Below, one piece after another: positions 37,423 through 46,858 of a stretch of 62,886 nucleotides of DNA. This DNA is from JAKALQ01 sp963978265 (GTDB lineage Bacteria > Actinomycetota > Actinomycetes > S36-B12 > UBA5976), in NCBI GenBank assembly GCA_963978265.1, contig CAXBQV010000001.1:1-62886 (forward strand). Reading direction: 5' to 3'. The first letter of the stretch is position 1; every line of letters begins with the position of its first letter. Under the pieces are notes generated by a model that worked only from the letters and a program-made list of their open reading frames with translations, was not told the origin of the DNA and did no database searches. The translations under genes were made by a program, and so were the position numbers.

Positions 37423-38769
37423 CTAGACCCCGACGTCCTCGAGCATCTCCGTCACAAGCGCCGCAATCGGCGAACGCTCCGAACGGGTGAGCGTCACATG
37501 TGCGAACAGCGGGTGCCCCTTGAGTTTCTCGACGACCGCGACGACGCCGTCATGACGCCCCACCCGGAGGTTGTCACGCTGGGCGACATCGTGGGTCAGT
37601 ACGACGCGGGAGTTCTTCCCGATCCGGGAGAGCACGGTGAGCAGCACATTTCGCTCCAGCGACTGAGCCTCGTCGACGATGACAAAGGCATCATGGAGCG
37701 AGCGGCCGCGGATGTGGGTCAGCGGCAACACCTCGAGCATGTCCCGCTCGACCACTTCCTCGACGACATGGGGTGACGCCACCGCGCCGAGTGTGTCGTA
37801 GACGGCCTGGCCCCAGGGGTTCATCTTCTCGGCCTCGGTTCCGGGCAGGAAGCCGAGTTCTTGGCCGCCGACGGCGTAGAGCGGGCGGAACACGATCACC
37901 TTCTGGTGCTCGCGACGTTCCATCACCGCTTCCAGGCCCGCACAGATCGCGAGTGCACTCTTGCCGGTTCCGGCCCGCCCACCGAGCGAAACAATTCCGA
38001 CCTCCGGATCGAGCAGGAGATCGAGTGCGACGCGCTGCTCTGCGCTTCGGCCGTGGATGCCGAACGCCTCGCGATCGCCGCGCACCAGCTTCACCTGCTT
38101 GCCCGGCGTGACCCGACCGAGTACCGATTGACGGCCGCTGTAGAGCACGAGGCCGGTGTGACAGGGCAACTCACGTGCACTGTCGAGATCGATGACGTGA
38201 TCTTCGTACAACTGGTTGATCGTCGCAGAGTCGACGTACAGCTCCTGCATACCGGTCCATCCGGTGTTCTGCACCAACTCGTGGCGGTATTCCTCGGCAT
38301 TGATGCCGCATGATGACGCCTTCACTCGCATCGGCAAGTCCTTCGACACAAGCGTGACTTCGCAACCTTCGTTCGCGAGATTGCGCGCAACCGCAAGAAT
38401 GCGGGTGTCGTTGTCACCGAGACGGAAGCCAGCGGGCAGCACCTCGGCATTGATGTGATTGAGCTCGACGCGGATGGTTCCACCGTCTTCGCCGATCGGC
38501 AGCGGCGCGTCGAGTCGACCGTGCTTCGTCCGCAGGTCGTCGAGGAATCGCAGTGCCTGCCGCGCGAAGTAGCCGAGTTCGGGATGCGTGCGTTTGGCTT
38601 CGAGTTCGGTCAGGACCACCACCGGGAGTACCACCTCGTGCTCTGCAAAGCGCGTGAGCGCGAGCGGATCGGACAGCAGTACCGAGGTGTCGACGACGAA
38701 GGTGCGGGGCTTCGCACGCGACTTCGACTTGGATTTTCCTGACGGCTTCGTAGTCGTCGTACGCGGCAT
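37423..38769 (-). CDS. PIN-PhoH fusion ATPase
   Basis: A 448-residue protein. Residues about 25-160 form a PIN-like RNase domain (TFVVDTSVLLSDP; ELEAKRTHPELG; GDNDTRILAVA with conserved acidic residues). The C-terminal half is a PhoH ATPase with GRAGTGKSALA and FVIVDEAQSL. Such PIN-PhoH (YlaK-like) proteins are proposed RNA helicase/nucleases. The start MPRTTTTK is chosen; a 24-codon longer frame is possible. Monocistronic, preceded by a 191-base gap in which I see nothing specific. Confidence 0.92.
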   Translation of the reverse strand: MPRTTTTKPSGKSKSKSRAKPRTFVVDTSVLLSDPLALTRFAEHEVVLPVVVLTELEAKRTHPELGYFARQALRFLDDLRTKHGRLDAPLPIGEDGGTIRVELNHINAEVLPAGFRLGDNDTRILAVARNLANEGCEVTLVSKDLPMRVKASSCGINAEEYRHELVQNTGWTGMQELYVDSATINQLYEDHVIDLDSARELPCHTGLVLYSGRQSVLGRVTPGKQVKLVRGDREAFGIHGRSAEQRVALDLLLDPEVGIVSLGGRAGTGKSALAICAGLEAVMERREHQKVIVFRPLYAVGGQELGFLPGTEAEKMNPWGQAVYDTLGAVASPHVVEEVVERDMLEVLPLTHIRGRSLHDAFVIVDEAQSLERNVLLTVLSRIGKNSRVVLTHDVAQRDNLRVGRHDGVVAVVEKLKGHPLFAHVTLTRSERSPIAALVTEMLEDVGV

Positions 38770-38960
38770 CGAGTGCACTCCGCTTTGCCTGGCGATCGGG
38801 AGAAGGTCGGCGGTACCGAACGGTGATCGCGTACGCATCAAGGTAAACCTGCACTCGAGACTTCATGCGCGACACGCCGGAGCGCGGGGGTCGGGTGACC
38901 CAAGCGTTACGCGTGCAGGACCCCGTCGGTCATGGCCGGTGTCGAGCACCGTGCGAGGCG

Positions 38961-39755
38961 TCAGCCGCCGAGTCGCCGATCCCGTTTCGAGAAATCGCGC
39001 AGTGCGCGTAGCAGGTCCACTTTGCGGAAGTCGGGCCAGTACACATCGCCGAACCAGAATTCGCTCTTCGCACTCTGCCACAGCAGGAAACCGCCGAGCC
39101 GCTGCTCTCCCGATGTCCGGATGACGAGATCGGGATCGGGCTGCCCTTTCGTATAGAGATGCGCCGCGATGTGTTCGTCTGTGAGTTGCTCGGCGAGTTC
39201 GGAGATCGGCGTGCCGAGACGCTCGTGTTCCTGGAGCAGCGCGCGCACGGCATCCACGACTTCACGACGACCGCCGTACGCCACCGCCATGTTCACCTGC
39301 ATGCCGACGCGGGACTTCGATGCCTCGACCGCCCGCTCAAGCGCATCGCGCGTGGATGCCGGCAACAACTCGGGTGCACCGACGAGGTTGATTCGCCATT
39401 TCGGATGGCGCACGAGTTCGTCGGCAGTGCGTTCGATGGTGCGCAGGAGCGGAATCAACTCGCTTTGCTCGCGCTTCACGAGGTTGTCGGTGGAGAGTAG
39501 CCAGAGCGTCACGATCTCGACGCCCTCCGCTGCGCACCACTCGAGCACTTCTCCGACCTTCTCGCCGCCTGCACGGTGCCCGCGTGACACCGCCATGTCG
39601 CGTTCGTGCGCCCACCGGCGATTGCCGTCGAGAATGATCGCGACGTGCTTCGGCTTGGGGAGCGGTCGCAGTTTGCGCTCGAGGTAATCCACGTAGATGC
39701 CCTCGAGGAGATGGCGGGCGGCGGCGCGGATCGCCATTCGTATGCGCCGCTTCAT
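38961..39755 (-). CDS. uppS: Isoprenyl (cis-prenyl) transferase
   Basis: A 264-residue undecaprenyl-diphosphate-synthase family enzyme that builds the lipid carrier for cell-wall synthesis. The catalytic Asp and substrate loop are in HVAIILDGNRRWAHERD, and the C-terminal signature is DLVIRTSGEQRLGGFLLWQ. The ATG at 39755 overlaps the LysE stop (TGATG). Chain length of the product cannot be told from sequence. Confidence 0.95.
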   Translation of the reverse strand: MKRRIRMAIRAAARHLLEGIYVDYLERKLRPLPKPKHVAIILDGNRRWAHERDMAVSRGHRAGGEKVGEVLEWCAAEGVEIVTLWLLSTDNLVKREQSELIPLLRTIERTADELVRHPKWRINLVGAPELLPASTRDALERAVEASKSRVGMQVNMAVAYGGRREVVDAVRALLQEHERLGTPISELAEQLTDEHIAAHLYTKGQPDPDLVIRTSGEQRLGGFLLWQSAKSEFWFGDVYWPDFRKVDLLRALRDFSKRDRRLGG

Positions 39756-40396
39756 CACCACAACGGCAATGCTAGTTTGGCGAGCGCACGGAATACGAAG
39801 GATGCGGCGAGTCCAAATTGCAGGAGCCCGGTGAAGACGAGCAATCCGCTGTAGCCCCGGTCGGAAATGCGCGAACGTCCGGCATGCACCGCGCCCGCGA
39901 GCAGCACCTTCCCGCCGACGAGCAGGAGGTAGAACGGGACGAGGAACGCCGCGACGAATTGCGGTCCATCCATCCACGCACTCCGCGTGAGTGGGGCACC
40001 GACACTGATCCAGAACATCCACGGATTCGGGTTGAGGAAGTTCACCACGATTCCCTGCCGCAGTGTGCGGCCGCTGTTCATCGATCCAGCGGCGTTCGCC
40101 GAGAGTTCGGAGAAGCGCGTGCTACGCGAATCGCGAATGGTGGCGACACCGTGCTGTACAAGGACCGCGGCTCCAGCAAGCGAGAGCACACGCAATGCAG
40201 AATGCGGCAACTGGGAAACGACGGTCACCGTGAGCAGCACGATCGGAAGGTCGGTGAGCAGCGGTGCGATGGACACAAGCAGTCCGTGTCGGAAGCCGCC
40301 GCGGAGCGTCGCGGAGAGCACGAGTGCGAGGAGCGGTCCGGGTGCGAGCCCACCACTGAATCCGAGCGCAAGGCCCTGCAGCAGATATGCGTTCAT
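39755..40396 (-). CDS. LysE family translocator (first copy)
   Basis: A 213-residue LysE/RhtB-type exporter with about six hydrophobic helices. GFSGGLAPGPLLALVLSATLRGG is the N-terminal family motif and VNFLNPNPWMFWISVG the mid signature. Substrate, usually an amino acid, unknown. Overlaps the HAD gene by four bases and uppS by one, so HAD-LysE-uppS are coupled. Confidence 0.85.
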   Translation of the reverse strand: MNAYLLQGLALGFSGGLAPGPLLALVLSATLRGGFRHGLLVSIAPLLTDLPIVLLTVTVVSQLPHSALRVLSLAGAAVLVQHGVATIRDSRSTRFSELSANAAGSMNSGRTLRQGIVVNFLNPNPWMFWISVGAPLTRSAWMDGPQFVAAFLVPFYLLLVGGKVLLAGAVHAGRSRISDRGYSGLLVFTGLLQFGLAASFVFRALAKLALPLW

Positions 40397-41037
40397 CCGA
40401 GGAGCAACTCCTGCAGATCGCGAAGCGTCGGCGTGATGAAGTGGGCATCCCGCATCTCCGACGCATCGTGCGTCGTGACGACCGCACAGACCGTTGCCCC
40501 TGCAGCGAGCCCACCGGTGATGCCGGCCGGCGCATCCTCGACGACGACGGTCGTCGATGCATCAACACCGAGCAACTCAGCCGCTGTGAGGAACGGATCG
40601 GGTGCGGGCTTGCCACGGTCGTACATCTCGGCCACAACGAAAACCTTCGGGCGCGGGATGCCGGCGGCTGCATGGCGCGCCTCCGCGAGTTCGCCCTGGC
40701 ATGACGTCGCGATTGCCCAAGGAACGTTCGCGGCTTCCAGTGCCGCAATGAGATCGAAAACACCGTCGATCGGCACGATGCCTTTAGTGTCCTCGACTTC
40801 GAGGCGCATATGGAATCGGTTCCATTCGATGACGTCGTCGGCGCTGAGGTCGGGCCTGCACGCGGCGATCGTCGGGATCGACGGCACCCCGTGCGCAAAC
40901 GGTGCACGCGCACGGTCCACGCCCAGCGCTTCGGCGAGCTTGTCCCAGCAGCGCTCGACACTGCCTGTGGAATCGAGCAACGTGCCATCCATATCGAAGA
41001 TGACGGCGCGAATGCTCCGCTCGGCGATCAATCCCAC
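40393..41037 (-). CDS. HAD-superfamily phosphatase, beta-PGM-like
   Basis: A 214-residue HAD hydrolase with cap domain. Motif I is FDMDGTLLDS (nucleophile D15, acid/base D17), motif II ATSCQGE, motif III Lys in GKPAPDPF and motif IV VVEDAPAGI. Related to phosphoglycolate phosphatases and beta-phosphoglucomutases; substrate unknown. It starts nine bases after the MMPL stop. Confidence 0.88.
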   Translation of the reverse strand: MGLIAERSIRAVIFDMDGTLLDSTGSVERCWDKLAEALGVDRARAPFAHGVPSIPTIAACRPDLSADDVIEWNRFHMRLEVEDTKGIVPIDGVFDLIAALEAANVPWAIATSCQGELAEARHAAAGIPRPKVFVVAEMYDRGKPAPDPFLTAAELLGVDASTTVVVEDAPAGITGGLAAGATVCAVVTTHDASEMRDAHFITPTLRDLQELLLG

Positions 41038-41046
41038 GACGGCAGG

Positions 41047-43218
41047 CTAGTCGTGGGCGAGACCGAGCCTCGCATGCAGTCGGGCAAGCGGTGCCGGCGC
41101 CCACCAGTTCCAGCGTCCCGCGATCCGCATCAACGCCGGCACGAGGAGCGCGCGAACGATGCTTGCGTCGAGGAGGATGGCGAAGGCGATGCCGAATCCC
41201 ATCAGCTTCATCGATGAAACCCCGGATGTGATGAACGCCGCGAAGACCACCGCGAGGATCCATGCCGCAGCGGTGATGATGCGGCCCGATCGCTGCAAAC
41301 CGAGTGCGACCGCCCGTTCAGTGTCCTCGCCTGCGTCGTGGAGCTCCTTGATCCGCGAGAGCAAGAACAGTTCGTAGTCCATCGACAAGCCGAACACGAT
41401 GACGACGATGAGAACGAGTTGCGATGTGTCGAGGACGCCGCGCACAGTGAATCCACCGAGCAGACCGTTCAGATGCCCGTCTTGGAAGACCAACTTCAAG
41501 ACGCCGAACGTTGCACCAAGGCTCAGCACGTTCAGAATGACGGCCTTGATGGGCAGCAGGACACTGCCGGTGAAGAGGAACAGCAGCAGCAACGTTGCGA
41601 TGGCAATCCACAACATTGCGTGGGGAACGTTGTCGAGCACACCGTTCTGCGAGTCCGTGTACTGCGCAGCGGCTCCGCCGATCACGGTGCCATCTGTCGG
41701 CGGCGAGATTGCCCGCAATGCCACGGTGACTGCCTCTCCATCGGCGCTTCGCGAGTCGACGTCGATGATCGCCTGCAGTCGCACGTCATTGCCAGCGACG
41801 AATCCAGCGCCTTGCGGATTCGGCGCGACGACATTGCCGTCGACAACCACACTGTCGGACGTCACGACACGGACGACATGCTCGACCTGCGACAACGCCT
41901 TCGCATACGACACGATGTCCGCCGACTTGCCACCCGGAACGATGATTTCGATCGGCGACGACTCGCGGCCTTCGAATCGATCTCGAATGACCTGTCCGGC
42001 AACAGCGACCTTGTTCGTCGCAGGCAGGACGCGCTCGTCAGGCTGCCCCGTCTTGATGCCGAGTGCCGGGGTGAACAGCACGCCAAGGACTGCGATCGTG
42101 AGCATCGCAACCGTCCACGGCGCGCGCATCACGGTCCGCGCGATCCGGTTCCACATGCCGTGGTCGCCTGCCGGTTTCGCGAGCACGGCGAGCACCTTTC
42201 CGCGGTCGACACGATGGCCGAGCAGTGCGAGGAGCGCGGGTAGCGGCACGATGGCACCGACCACTGCAAGGAGCACGACCGCGACACCGGACCAGGCGAA
42301 GGTCTGCAGGAAGTACAGCGGGAACAACGAGAGGGAACCGAGGGTCAGCGCAACGGTCAGGCCCGAGAACACGACGGTCCGCCCGGCAGTTTCCACCGTC
42401 CGCACAACGGCGTCCTCGGTTGTGTCGCCTGCGTCGAGTTCCTCACGGAACCGGTTGACGATGAGCAGGGCGTAGTCGATGCCGAGACCGAGACCGAGGC
42501 CGGTGAGGATGTTGAGGCCGAACACCGAGACATCAGTGAAGAAGTGCACGACCCACAACACGAACAGGCCACCGGGAATCGCAAACAGCGCCACGATGAA
42601 GGGGGTCAACGACGCGATGAAGGAACCGAACACGAGGATCGTGAGAATGACACTGAGGGGGATCGCAATGGATTCCGCGAACGCGATGTCTTTCGTCACC
42701 GAGCCGTTGATGCCGTTCATGACCGCACCAGGACCTGCGAAGTAGGTGGTCACGCCGAGATCGCCGAGATCGTTCACAGCGCTCTCGATTTCCGCTGCCG
42801 CCTTGTTCCAGCGTTCGAGGTCGTCGCCTTTGAGGTACACGAAGAGGTAGGCGGCCTTGCCGTCTGTGCTCTTCAACTGCGCCGGATTGCCCAGGGACCA
42901 ATATGAGGCGACCTTCGTGACATCTGCGTTCTTCTGGATCTCGGCCGTGATCTTCGCGACAGCCGCGATTGTCGCTGGATCGTCTGCCGACACTGGTGCA
43001 TCGATGACGAGGATCGACCACGGCTCCTCGGCCTTGAAGGTGTCTTTCAGGTAGTTGTAGGCGATCGAGCTGTCGGCGTTCGGATCGTCGTAACCGCCGC
43101 TCGACATCGCAGGGATCACCATGGCACCGAGTGCACCCGAGAGCACGATGAAGAGGGCGGACATTGCCAACGACAACTTGGCGCGATGCGCAACGAAGTG
43201 TCCGAGTCGGTTGAACAC
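41047..43218 (-). CDS. MMPL family (RND-type) membrane transporter
   Basis: A 723-residue protein with two repeats, each one helix, a large extracytoplasmic domain and five further helices. GLGLGIDYALLIVNRFREEL and VFGLSMDYELFLLSRIKEL are the paired helix-4 motifs with the proton-relay Asp-Tyr. Relatives export lipids or hydrophobic compounds; MmpL3 of mycobacteria is the best known. A GTG at 43218 behind GGGAGAAACA is chosen; an upstream frame is out of family. Confidence 0.92.
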   Translation of the reverse strand: MFNRLGHFVAHRAKLSLAMSALFIVLSGALGAMVIPAMSSGGYDDPNADSSIAYNYLKDTFKAEEPWSILVIDAPVSADDPATIAAVAKITAEIQKNADVTKVASYWSLGNPAQLKSTDGKAAYLFVYLKGDDLERWNKAAAEIESAVNDLGDLGVTTYFAGPGAVMNGINGSVTKDIAFAESIAIPLSVILTILVFGSFIASLTPFIVALFAIPGGLFVLWVVHFFTDVSVFGLNILTGLGLGLGIDYALLIVNRFREELDAGDTTEDAVVRTVETAGRTVVFSGLTVALTLGSLSLFPLYFLQTFAWSGVAVVLLAVVGAIVPLPALLALLGHRVDRGKVLAVLAKPAGDHGMWNRIARTVMRAPWTVAMLTIAVLGVLFTPALGIKTGQPDERVLPATNKVAVAGQVIRDRFEGRESSPIEIIVPGGKSADIVSYAKALSQVEHVVRVVTSDSVVVDGNVVAPNPQGAGFVAGNDVRLQAIIDVDSRSADGEAVTVALRAISPPTDGTVIGGAAAQYTDSQNGVLDNVPHAMLWIAIATLLLLFLFTGSVLLPIKAVILNVLSLGATFGVLKLVFQDGHLNGLLGGFTVRGVLDTSQLVLIVVIVFGLSMDYELFLLSRIKELHDAGEDTERAVALGLQRSGRIITAAAWILAVVFAAFITSGVSSMKLMGFGIAFAILLDASIVRALLVPALMRIAGRWNWWAPAPLARLHARLGLAHD

Positions 43219-43229
43219 TGTTTCTCCCG

Positions 43230-43871
43230 TCAGGGGCGCGGAGCGGTGATCAACACCAACGCGCCCAGTATGAGCATCACGCATCCACCCACAACTCGCA
43301 TCTGTACGAGTGCGCGGGGATTGCCCGCGAGCCATTCGCGCGCGCTGCCGGCAACGACACCCCATGTGCCGTCGGACAGAACTGCGATGGTCGCGAAGAT
43401 GACGCCCAGCACCATCAACTGGAGCGACACATTACCCGCGTTTGGATCGACGAATTGCGGGAACACTGCCGCGAAGAAGACCAAGGACTTCGGATTGAGG
43501 ATTCCGACGACGAAACCCTCGCGCAGGGTCTTGCTACCCGAAGGTGCCACCGGCCCCTGTTCCACCATGCTCGCAGCGTGCACTTCGCGGTGACGAATTG
43601 CGTCGATGCCCAACCAGACGAGATACATGCCCCCGGCCCATTGCACGAGCGCGTACAGCAACGGCGACCGTTCGAGCAGCGGTCCGAAGCCGAATGCGAT
43701 CAAGGCGGACATGACGAGCATGCCCAGCGCGTTGCCGACGACCGTCATCACCGCGACGAAGCGCCCCCACGCGATCGCGCGGGCAACGGTGAAGAGCACG
43801 CTCGGTCCCGGCACCAGGATGATGAGTGTCGAGGCGATGAGGAACTCGACGAGGTGGTCCGTGGGCGGCAT
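43230..43871 (-). CDS. LysE family translocator (second copy)
   Basis: A 213-residue exporter of the RhtB type: LIILVPGPSVLFTVARAIAWGR at the N-terminus and GFVVGILNPKSLVFFAAVFPQFVD as mid signature, about six helices. It is different from the copy at 39755-40396. It is divergent from the CoA-disulfide reductase gene, and the CstR-type operator lies 20 bases upstream of its start, so it may share that control. Confidence 0.88.
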   Translation of the reverse strand: MPPTDHLVEFLIASTLIILVPGPSVLFTVARAIAWGRFVAVMTVVGNALGMLVMSALIAFGFGPLLERSPLLYALVQWAGGMYLVWLGIDAIRHREVHAASMVEQGPVAPSGSKTLREGFVVGILNPKSLVFFAAVFPQFVDPNAGNVSLQLMVLGVIFATIAVLSDGTWGVVAGSAREWLAGNPRALVQMRVVGGCVMLILGALVLITAPRP

Positions 43872-43890
43872 GGCGGGAGGGTACAGCGAC

Positions 43891-43908
43891 TATACCCCCG
43901 GGGGTATA
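43891..43908. promoter_or_regulatory. CsoR/CstR-type operator, perfect palindrome
   Basis: TATACCCCCGGGGGTATA is an 18-base perfect palindrome. It matches operators of the CsoR/CstR repressor family (ATACCC...GGGTAT with a central GC tract). It ends ten bases before the ATG of the CoA-disulfide reductase-rhodanese gene and overlaps a likely -10. Confidence 0.8.
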
Positions 43909-43918
43909 TGATCTCCGC

Positions 43919-45550
43919 ATGTCCAAGAACGTTGTCATCATCGGTGGCGTGGCCGGCGGGATGTCCGCAGCCACCCGGCTCCGTCGGCTCGACCCCACCG
44001 CAAACATCGTCGTCCTCGAGCGCTCCAAGTATGTCTCGTACGCGAACTGTGGGCTCCCGTACCACCTTGGCGGCGTCATCGAACATCGCGATGCACTGCT
44101 GCTCCAGACGCCGGAGGGCCTGCACGCCCGCTTCGACCTCGACGTGCGCGTCGGCACCGAAGCAGTTGCCATCGATCCGATCGCACAGACCGTCACCGCA
44201 CGGAACGTCGCTTCCGGAGAGCTCACGACGTTGTCCTACGACGCACTCGTACTCTCCCCCGGTGCCGAGACCATCAAACCGCCGATCCCAGGCATCGACC
44301 TCGCGATGCCGTTGCGTACGGTCGAAGACATGGACGCGCTCATCGAACGTGTCGGTCGCAAGCCGAAGCACGTCACCGTGATCGGCGGCGGCTTCATCGG
44401 CGTGGAGGTCGTGGAGAACCTTCGCCACCTCGACATCGAAGTCACCCTCGTCGAGGCAGCACCGCAAGTGCTGGCACCGATCGATCCGGAGATGGTCGGG
44501 CAGGTGCACAAGGTGCTCGTGGCCAACGGCGTCGACCTCCGGCTCAATGCGCAGGCTGCTGCAATCGAGCACGACGCCGTCGTCCTTGCCAGCGGTGATC
44601 GCATCAAAACCGAACTCACCGTCGTCGCAATCGGCGTTCGCCCGGACACCACGCTTGCGAAGCAGATCGGCCTCGAGATCGGTCCGCGTGGAGGCATCAG
44701 CGTCGACGAGTTCAATCGCACCTCCGTCAAGACCATCTACGCGATCGGCGATGTCGCCGAGAAGCGCGACGCTCTCGACGGTTCCGCCGTACTCGTGCCG
44801 TTGGCGAATATCGCGAACCGTCACGGTCGCGTCGTTGCCGATCACATCGCCGGCATCACGCCGCGACCAGTGCCTGCACAGGTGACTGCGATCGTGAAGG
44901 TCTTCCATATGGCAGTCGCCAGTACCGGCTGGAACGAGAAGCGGTTGAAGGCCGCCGGCCGTCCGTACATCGCGATCCACACGCATCCGGGCCAGCACGC
45001 CGGTTACTACCCCGGCCAGGACCTCATGATGTTGAAACTGCTCGTTGATCCTGAGACGCAGCAGATCCTCGGTGCCCAGGGTGTCGGAGTCGACGGCGTC
45101 GACAAGCGGATCGACGTCATCGCCACCGCGATGAAGGGTGGCATTACTGCACCGGAACTCATGGATCTCGAACTCGCGTACGCACCGCCGTTCTCATCAG
45201 CAAAGGATCCGGTGAACATGCTCGGCTACATCGCCGACAACATCGCCACCGGCCAGACGAAGATCGTGCACTGGGACGACGTCACCGAACTTCAGGCCGC
45301 AGGGACTCCGATCATCGACGTGCGCACGGCGTTCGAGCACAAGCGCGGAAGCATCCCGAACACGTTGAACATCCCGGTCGACGAACTCCGCGCACGCATC
45401 GGCGAAATTCCGAAGGGGAAGGTTGTCGTGTACTGCGCCGTCGGCCAACGCGGCCACACCGCAGCAATGTTCCTCAACCGGCTTGGCTACGACGCGTACA
45501 ACCTCGACGGCGGCTACAAGACGTGGAGCAACTCACCCGCACGCGCGTAG
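43919..45550 (+). CDS. CoA-disulfide reductase with C-terminal rhodanese domain
   Basis: A 543-residue flavoprotein. The FAD motif IIGGVAGGMSAATRLRRL opens the protein and the redox Cys44 lies in YANCGLPYHLGG, as in CoA-disulfide and CoA-persulfide reductases. An NAD(P) motif VIGGGFIGVEVVENL follows, then the dimer domain, and from about 450 a rhodanese domain with Cys506 in VVYCAVGQRGHTA. Such fusions reduce persulfides and polysulfides. The operator directly upstream and a CstR-like repressor in the window fit sulfide/persulfide control. There is no clear ribosome site between operator and ATG, so the mRNA may be nearly leaderless. Confidence 0.92.
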   Translation: MSKNVVIIGGVAGGMSAATRLRRLDPTANIVVLERSKYVSYANCGLPYHLGGVIEHRDALLLQTPEGLHARFDLDVRVGTEAVAIDPIAQTVTARNVASGELTTLSYDALVLSPGAETIKPPIPGIDLAMPLRTVEDMDALIERVGRKPKHVTVIGGGFIGVEVVENLRHLDIEVTLVEAAPQVLAPIDPEMVGQVHKVLVANGVDLRLNAQAAAIEHDAVVLASGDRIKTELTVVAIGVRPDTTLAKQIGLEIGPRGGISVDEFNRTSVKTIYAIGDVAEKRDALDGSAVLVPLANIANRHGRVVADHIAGITPRPVPAQVTAIVKVFHMAVASTGWNEKRLKAAGRPYIAIHTHPGQHAGYYPGQDLMMLKLLVDPETQQILGAQGVGVDGVDKRIDVIATAMKGGITAPELMDLELAYAPPFSSAKDPVNMLGYIADNIATGQTKIVHWDDVTELQAAGTPIIDVRTAFEHKRGSIPNTLNIPVDELRARIGEIPKGKVVVYCAVGQRGHTAAMFLNRLGYDAYNLDGGYKTWSNSPARA

Positions 45551-45585
45551 TCCGAACAGCGAAGGCGGATCACGCCAAGCGAACG

Positions 45586-45852
45586 TCAGGGCTGGTGCCG
45601 TACATACTTGCGCAGGCCAGCAGCTTTGAGGCGGGTGAGGAGTTCGCGGCTCTCGACGGGCACGGCACCCATGGCGATCGCAGCCGCGCGCATCTCGTCC
45701 GGGAGGTCGTAGTGGTCACCGCCGAAACCACGCTCAGGAATGCCGAGTCGCGCAGCGAACGCGTGCAGTTCGGCGAGTGACAGATCGCTCACGAGATGAC
45801 ACCAGTAGCGGCCGTGATTCGGCCAGTGGGCGTTGTCGATGAGGATGGTCAC
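45586..45852 (-). CDS. DUF4031 family protein
   Basis: An 88-residue protein: TILIDNAHWPNHGRYWCHL, LAELHAFAARLGIP, FGGDHYDLPDEMRAAAIAMGAVPV. This is the DUF4031 pattern of actinobacteria, function unknown. It begins with a GTG that overlaps the DUF3817 stop as GTGA. Convergent with the CoA-disulfide reductase gene, 35 bases away. Confidence 0.85.
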   Translation of the reverse strand: MTILIDNAHWPNHGRYWCHLVSDLSLAELHAFAARLGIPERGFGGDHYDLPDEMRAAAIAMGAVPVESRELLTRLKAAGLRKYVRHQP

Positions 45853-46151
45853 GCGTATTCGCGGCGCAAGCGTCGCTCTGCCACGAACGACATGAACGGG
45901 ATCGTGCCCCACAGCGCGGTCACGATCAGCCGGCCGACGCCCCACCGGGCCTTGATACCGAGGTCTGATGTCACCAGCAGGTAGCCCATGTAGAGGAAGC
46001 CGTGCAACTGCCAGCCAATGGAGTACCAGGTGGCGTGCTGATGGAATGCGTACTTGTACGGCAGACCGACCACGGTCATGAATCCGAGCAGACAGCCGGT
46101 CGCCCACGCGAAGTACTGGTAGCGACGGAAGGCCGGCTTGATCTTGTCCAT
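45849..46151 (-). CDS. DUF3817 family membrane protein
   Basis: A 100-residue protein with three hydrophobic helices. YQYFAWATGCLLGFMTVVGLP and WQLHGFLYMGYLL are typical of DUF3817, an actinobacterial integral membrane family of unknown function. The start overlaps the SURF1 stop (TAATG); the longer frame upstream is a SURF1 shadow. Confidence 0.88.
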   Translation of the reverse strand: MDKIKPAFRRYQYFAWATGCLLGFMTVVGLPYKYAFHQHATWYSIGWQLHGFLYMGYLLVTSDLGIKARWGVGRLIVTALWGTIPFMSFVAERRLRREYA

Positions 46152-46858
46152 TACTGCTTCCTTTCGGCACGCACATCGAGGATGTAGCGCGTGAGGAGGA
46201 ACACGATAAACGCTGCAAACGCCCACCACTGCCAGGCGTACATGAGGTTGCGCCACGAGATGCCTGACGGCGGTGTCACGAGCGTCATGCCGACGCCGTC
46301 CTTCATCACAAAACCGTCGAGCAGTGGCAACTGCCACCGCATGACGAGTTCATTCGTGCTGATGTAGGGAATGTCATCTGCCGGCGTCAGCATGGCCGGC
46401 GGTCTGACCATCACTTCTGCGGGCTGCAGACGTCCTTTGACGTCCATGTCCTGCGAACCGAACGCGCGCACTTCGGCAAGCCGCTTCGCGCAGTCCACCC
46501 GGTCACACATGTCGGTGACGAGCACAACCGACAGCGATCCGTCGCGCAGCGCAAGCGGGGACAGCAGGATGCACTTGTCGTACGCACGTCCGCAGGACAT
46601 GAGCGTGCGCGCTCCGTCGAGTGTGCCCGACACGGTGACTTCCCGTGCGAAGTCGAATTCGGAGACATAGGCAGCCGGCTTCAGAAGCGACTGCACCGGC
46701 ACGGCCGGCGCGGAGAGCACCTGCTTCGTGATGTCGTCGCGGTGTGCACGGCTGTATTGCCACAACCCGAGTCCGCTCGCCACTGCGAGCGCCGCAAGCG
46801 CGAGCACGGATGCGATGACAATCCGTGCCCCGTCGGAGCGGGTGAGGTTAGTGCTCAT
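46151..46858 (-). CDS. SURF1 family cytochrome oxidase assembly protein
   Basis: A 235-residue protein with one helix near each end (IVIASVLALAALAVASGLGLWQ, about 12-33; WWAFAAFIVFLL near 215) and a periplasmic middle, the SURF1 topology. SURF1 proteins help insert heme a into cytochrome c oxidase. It overlaps the small membrane gene upstream by 11 bases and DUF3817 downstream by one. Confidence 0.85.
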   Translation of the reverse strand: MSTNLTRSDGARIVIASVLALAALAVASGLGLWQYSRAHRDDITKQVLSAPAVPVQSLLKPAAYVSEFDFAREVTVSGTLDGARTLMSCGRAYDKCILLSPLALRDGSLSVVLVTDMCDRVDCAKRLAEVRAFGSQDMDVKGRLQPAEVMVRPPAMLTPADDIPYISTNELVMRWQLPLLDGFVMKDGVGMTLVTPPSGISWRNLMYAWQWWAFAAFIVFLLTRYILDVRAERKQ

